64,000 nt of DNA from Gracilariopsis chorda. Taxonomy: Eukaryota > Rhodophyta > Florideophyceae > Gracilariales > Gracilariaceae. The DNA lies in the NCBI GenBank assembly GCA_003194525.1, contig NBIV01000110.1:1-64000 (forward strand), written 5' to 3'. Position numbers and translations under genes: made by a program. The stretch's first letter is position 1; every line of letters starts with the position of its first letter. This document shows, in pieces, positions 63,860-64,000 of this stretch. The notes under the pieces are model-generated. The model had not been told where the DNA came from. It ran no database searches and saw only the letters and a program-made list of their open reading frames with translations.

Positions 63860-64000
63860 GGTTGCGAGTCCTATCCGAGGACCTTAGCAATCGCTCTGGA
63901 GTCCTCGGACGATTTTCTAGTTAGACAAGCAACTTGAGGAAGCGCATTCTCTTAGCACTGGAGTAGGATGAATACCTTAACGTAATATACCAACAGAATC

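Overview
The window looks like nuclear DNA of a photosynthetic eukaryote. My best guess is a red alga, probably a multicellular florideophyte. This is inference from gene content: almost every gene is one uninterrupted exon, one gene shows a short intron with a perfect TACTAAC branch site, several proteins (an HMA1-type metal ATPase, a UVR protein, a DEAD-box helicase, a pseudouridine synthase) have transit-peptide-like N-termini without the bipartite leader of secondary plastids, and chromodomain Ty3/gypsy elements and a DUF6818 protein are present. No species assignment can be proved from the bases alone.

Layout. 1-13.2 kb is a pile of fossil LTR retrotransposons. Element B (minus strand, cut by the left edge, own LTR 2956-3437) appears to sit inside element A (minus strand, 3438-12207). 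A solo LTR of A's family lies in the opposite orientation at 12344-13169, flanked by the 5-bp target duplication ACTGT. The two A-type LTRs form an inverted repeat with arms of about 830 bp. The solo LTR has landed in the 3' end of a DUF6818 gene, upstream of which are four E2F-like sites, a 31-bp-arm near-perfect palindrome and a 2 x 104 bp tandem duplication.

15-32 kb is host-gene territory: a small secreted Cys-rich protein, an AlkB-type dioxygenase with a UBZ4 finger, the HMA1-like P1B ATPase, ER glucosidase II alpha (with one apparent frameshift), a UVR + SnoaL-like plastid protein, a cis-prenyltransferase for dolichol synthesis, and an intron-free telomerase reverse transcriptase (TERT).

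32-43 kb is visibly richer in G+C and holds a Cid1-type terminal nucleotidyltransferase with a very long low-complexity N-terminus, an OSCA/TMEM63 channel, and a secreted beta-propeller-like protein ending in a Hedgehog-type Hint domain, the most unusual gene here.

43-64 kb has sparser genes: archease (tRNA ligase cofactor), a small N-myristoylation-type protein with a possible ubiquitin-like fold, a plastid-type DEAD-box (DEFD) helicase, a two-exon RsuA/RluB-type pseudouridine synthase that lacks its catalytic aspartate, a TMEM242-like mitochondrial membrane protein, the NatB auxiliary subunit NAA25, and a membrane-anchored glucose/sorbosone-dehydrogenase-fold protein. Two truncated, oppositely oriented copies of the 3' end of one RNase-H-bearing LINE lie at about 52.7-53.4 kb and 61.75-62.26 kb. 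Short motifs of the type TTAACCCTTTACC recur across the intergenic DNA and in two places bracket 140-190 bp stretches as inverted repeats, suggesting a small MITE-like family.

The genes are not an operon-like set. They serve DNA end maintenance and repair, ER glycosylation (cis-prenyltransferase and glucosidase II act in the same N-glycan pathway), RNA processing (terminal transferase, archease, helicase, pseudouridine synthase), membrane transport and protein N-acetylation. Positions of motifs were worked out by hand; family assignments rest on recognised motifs, not on database searches.
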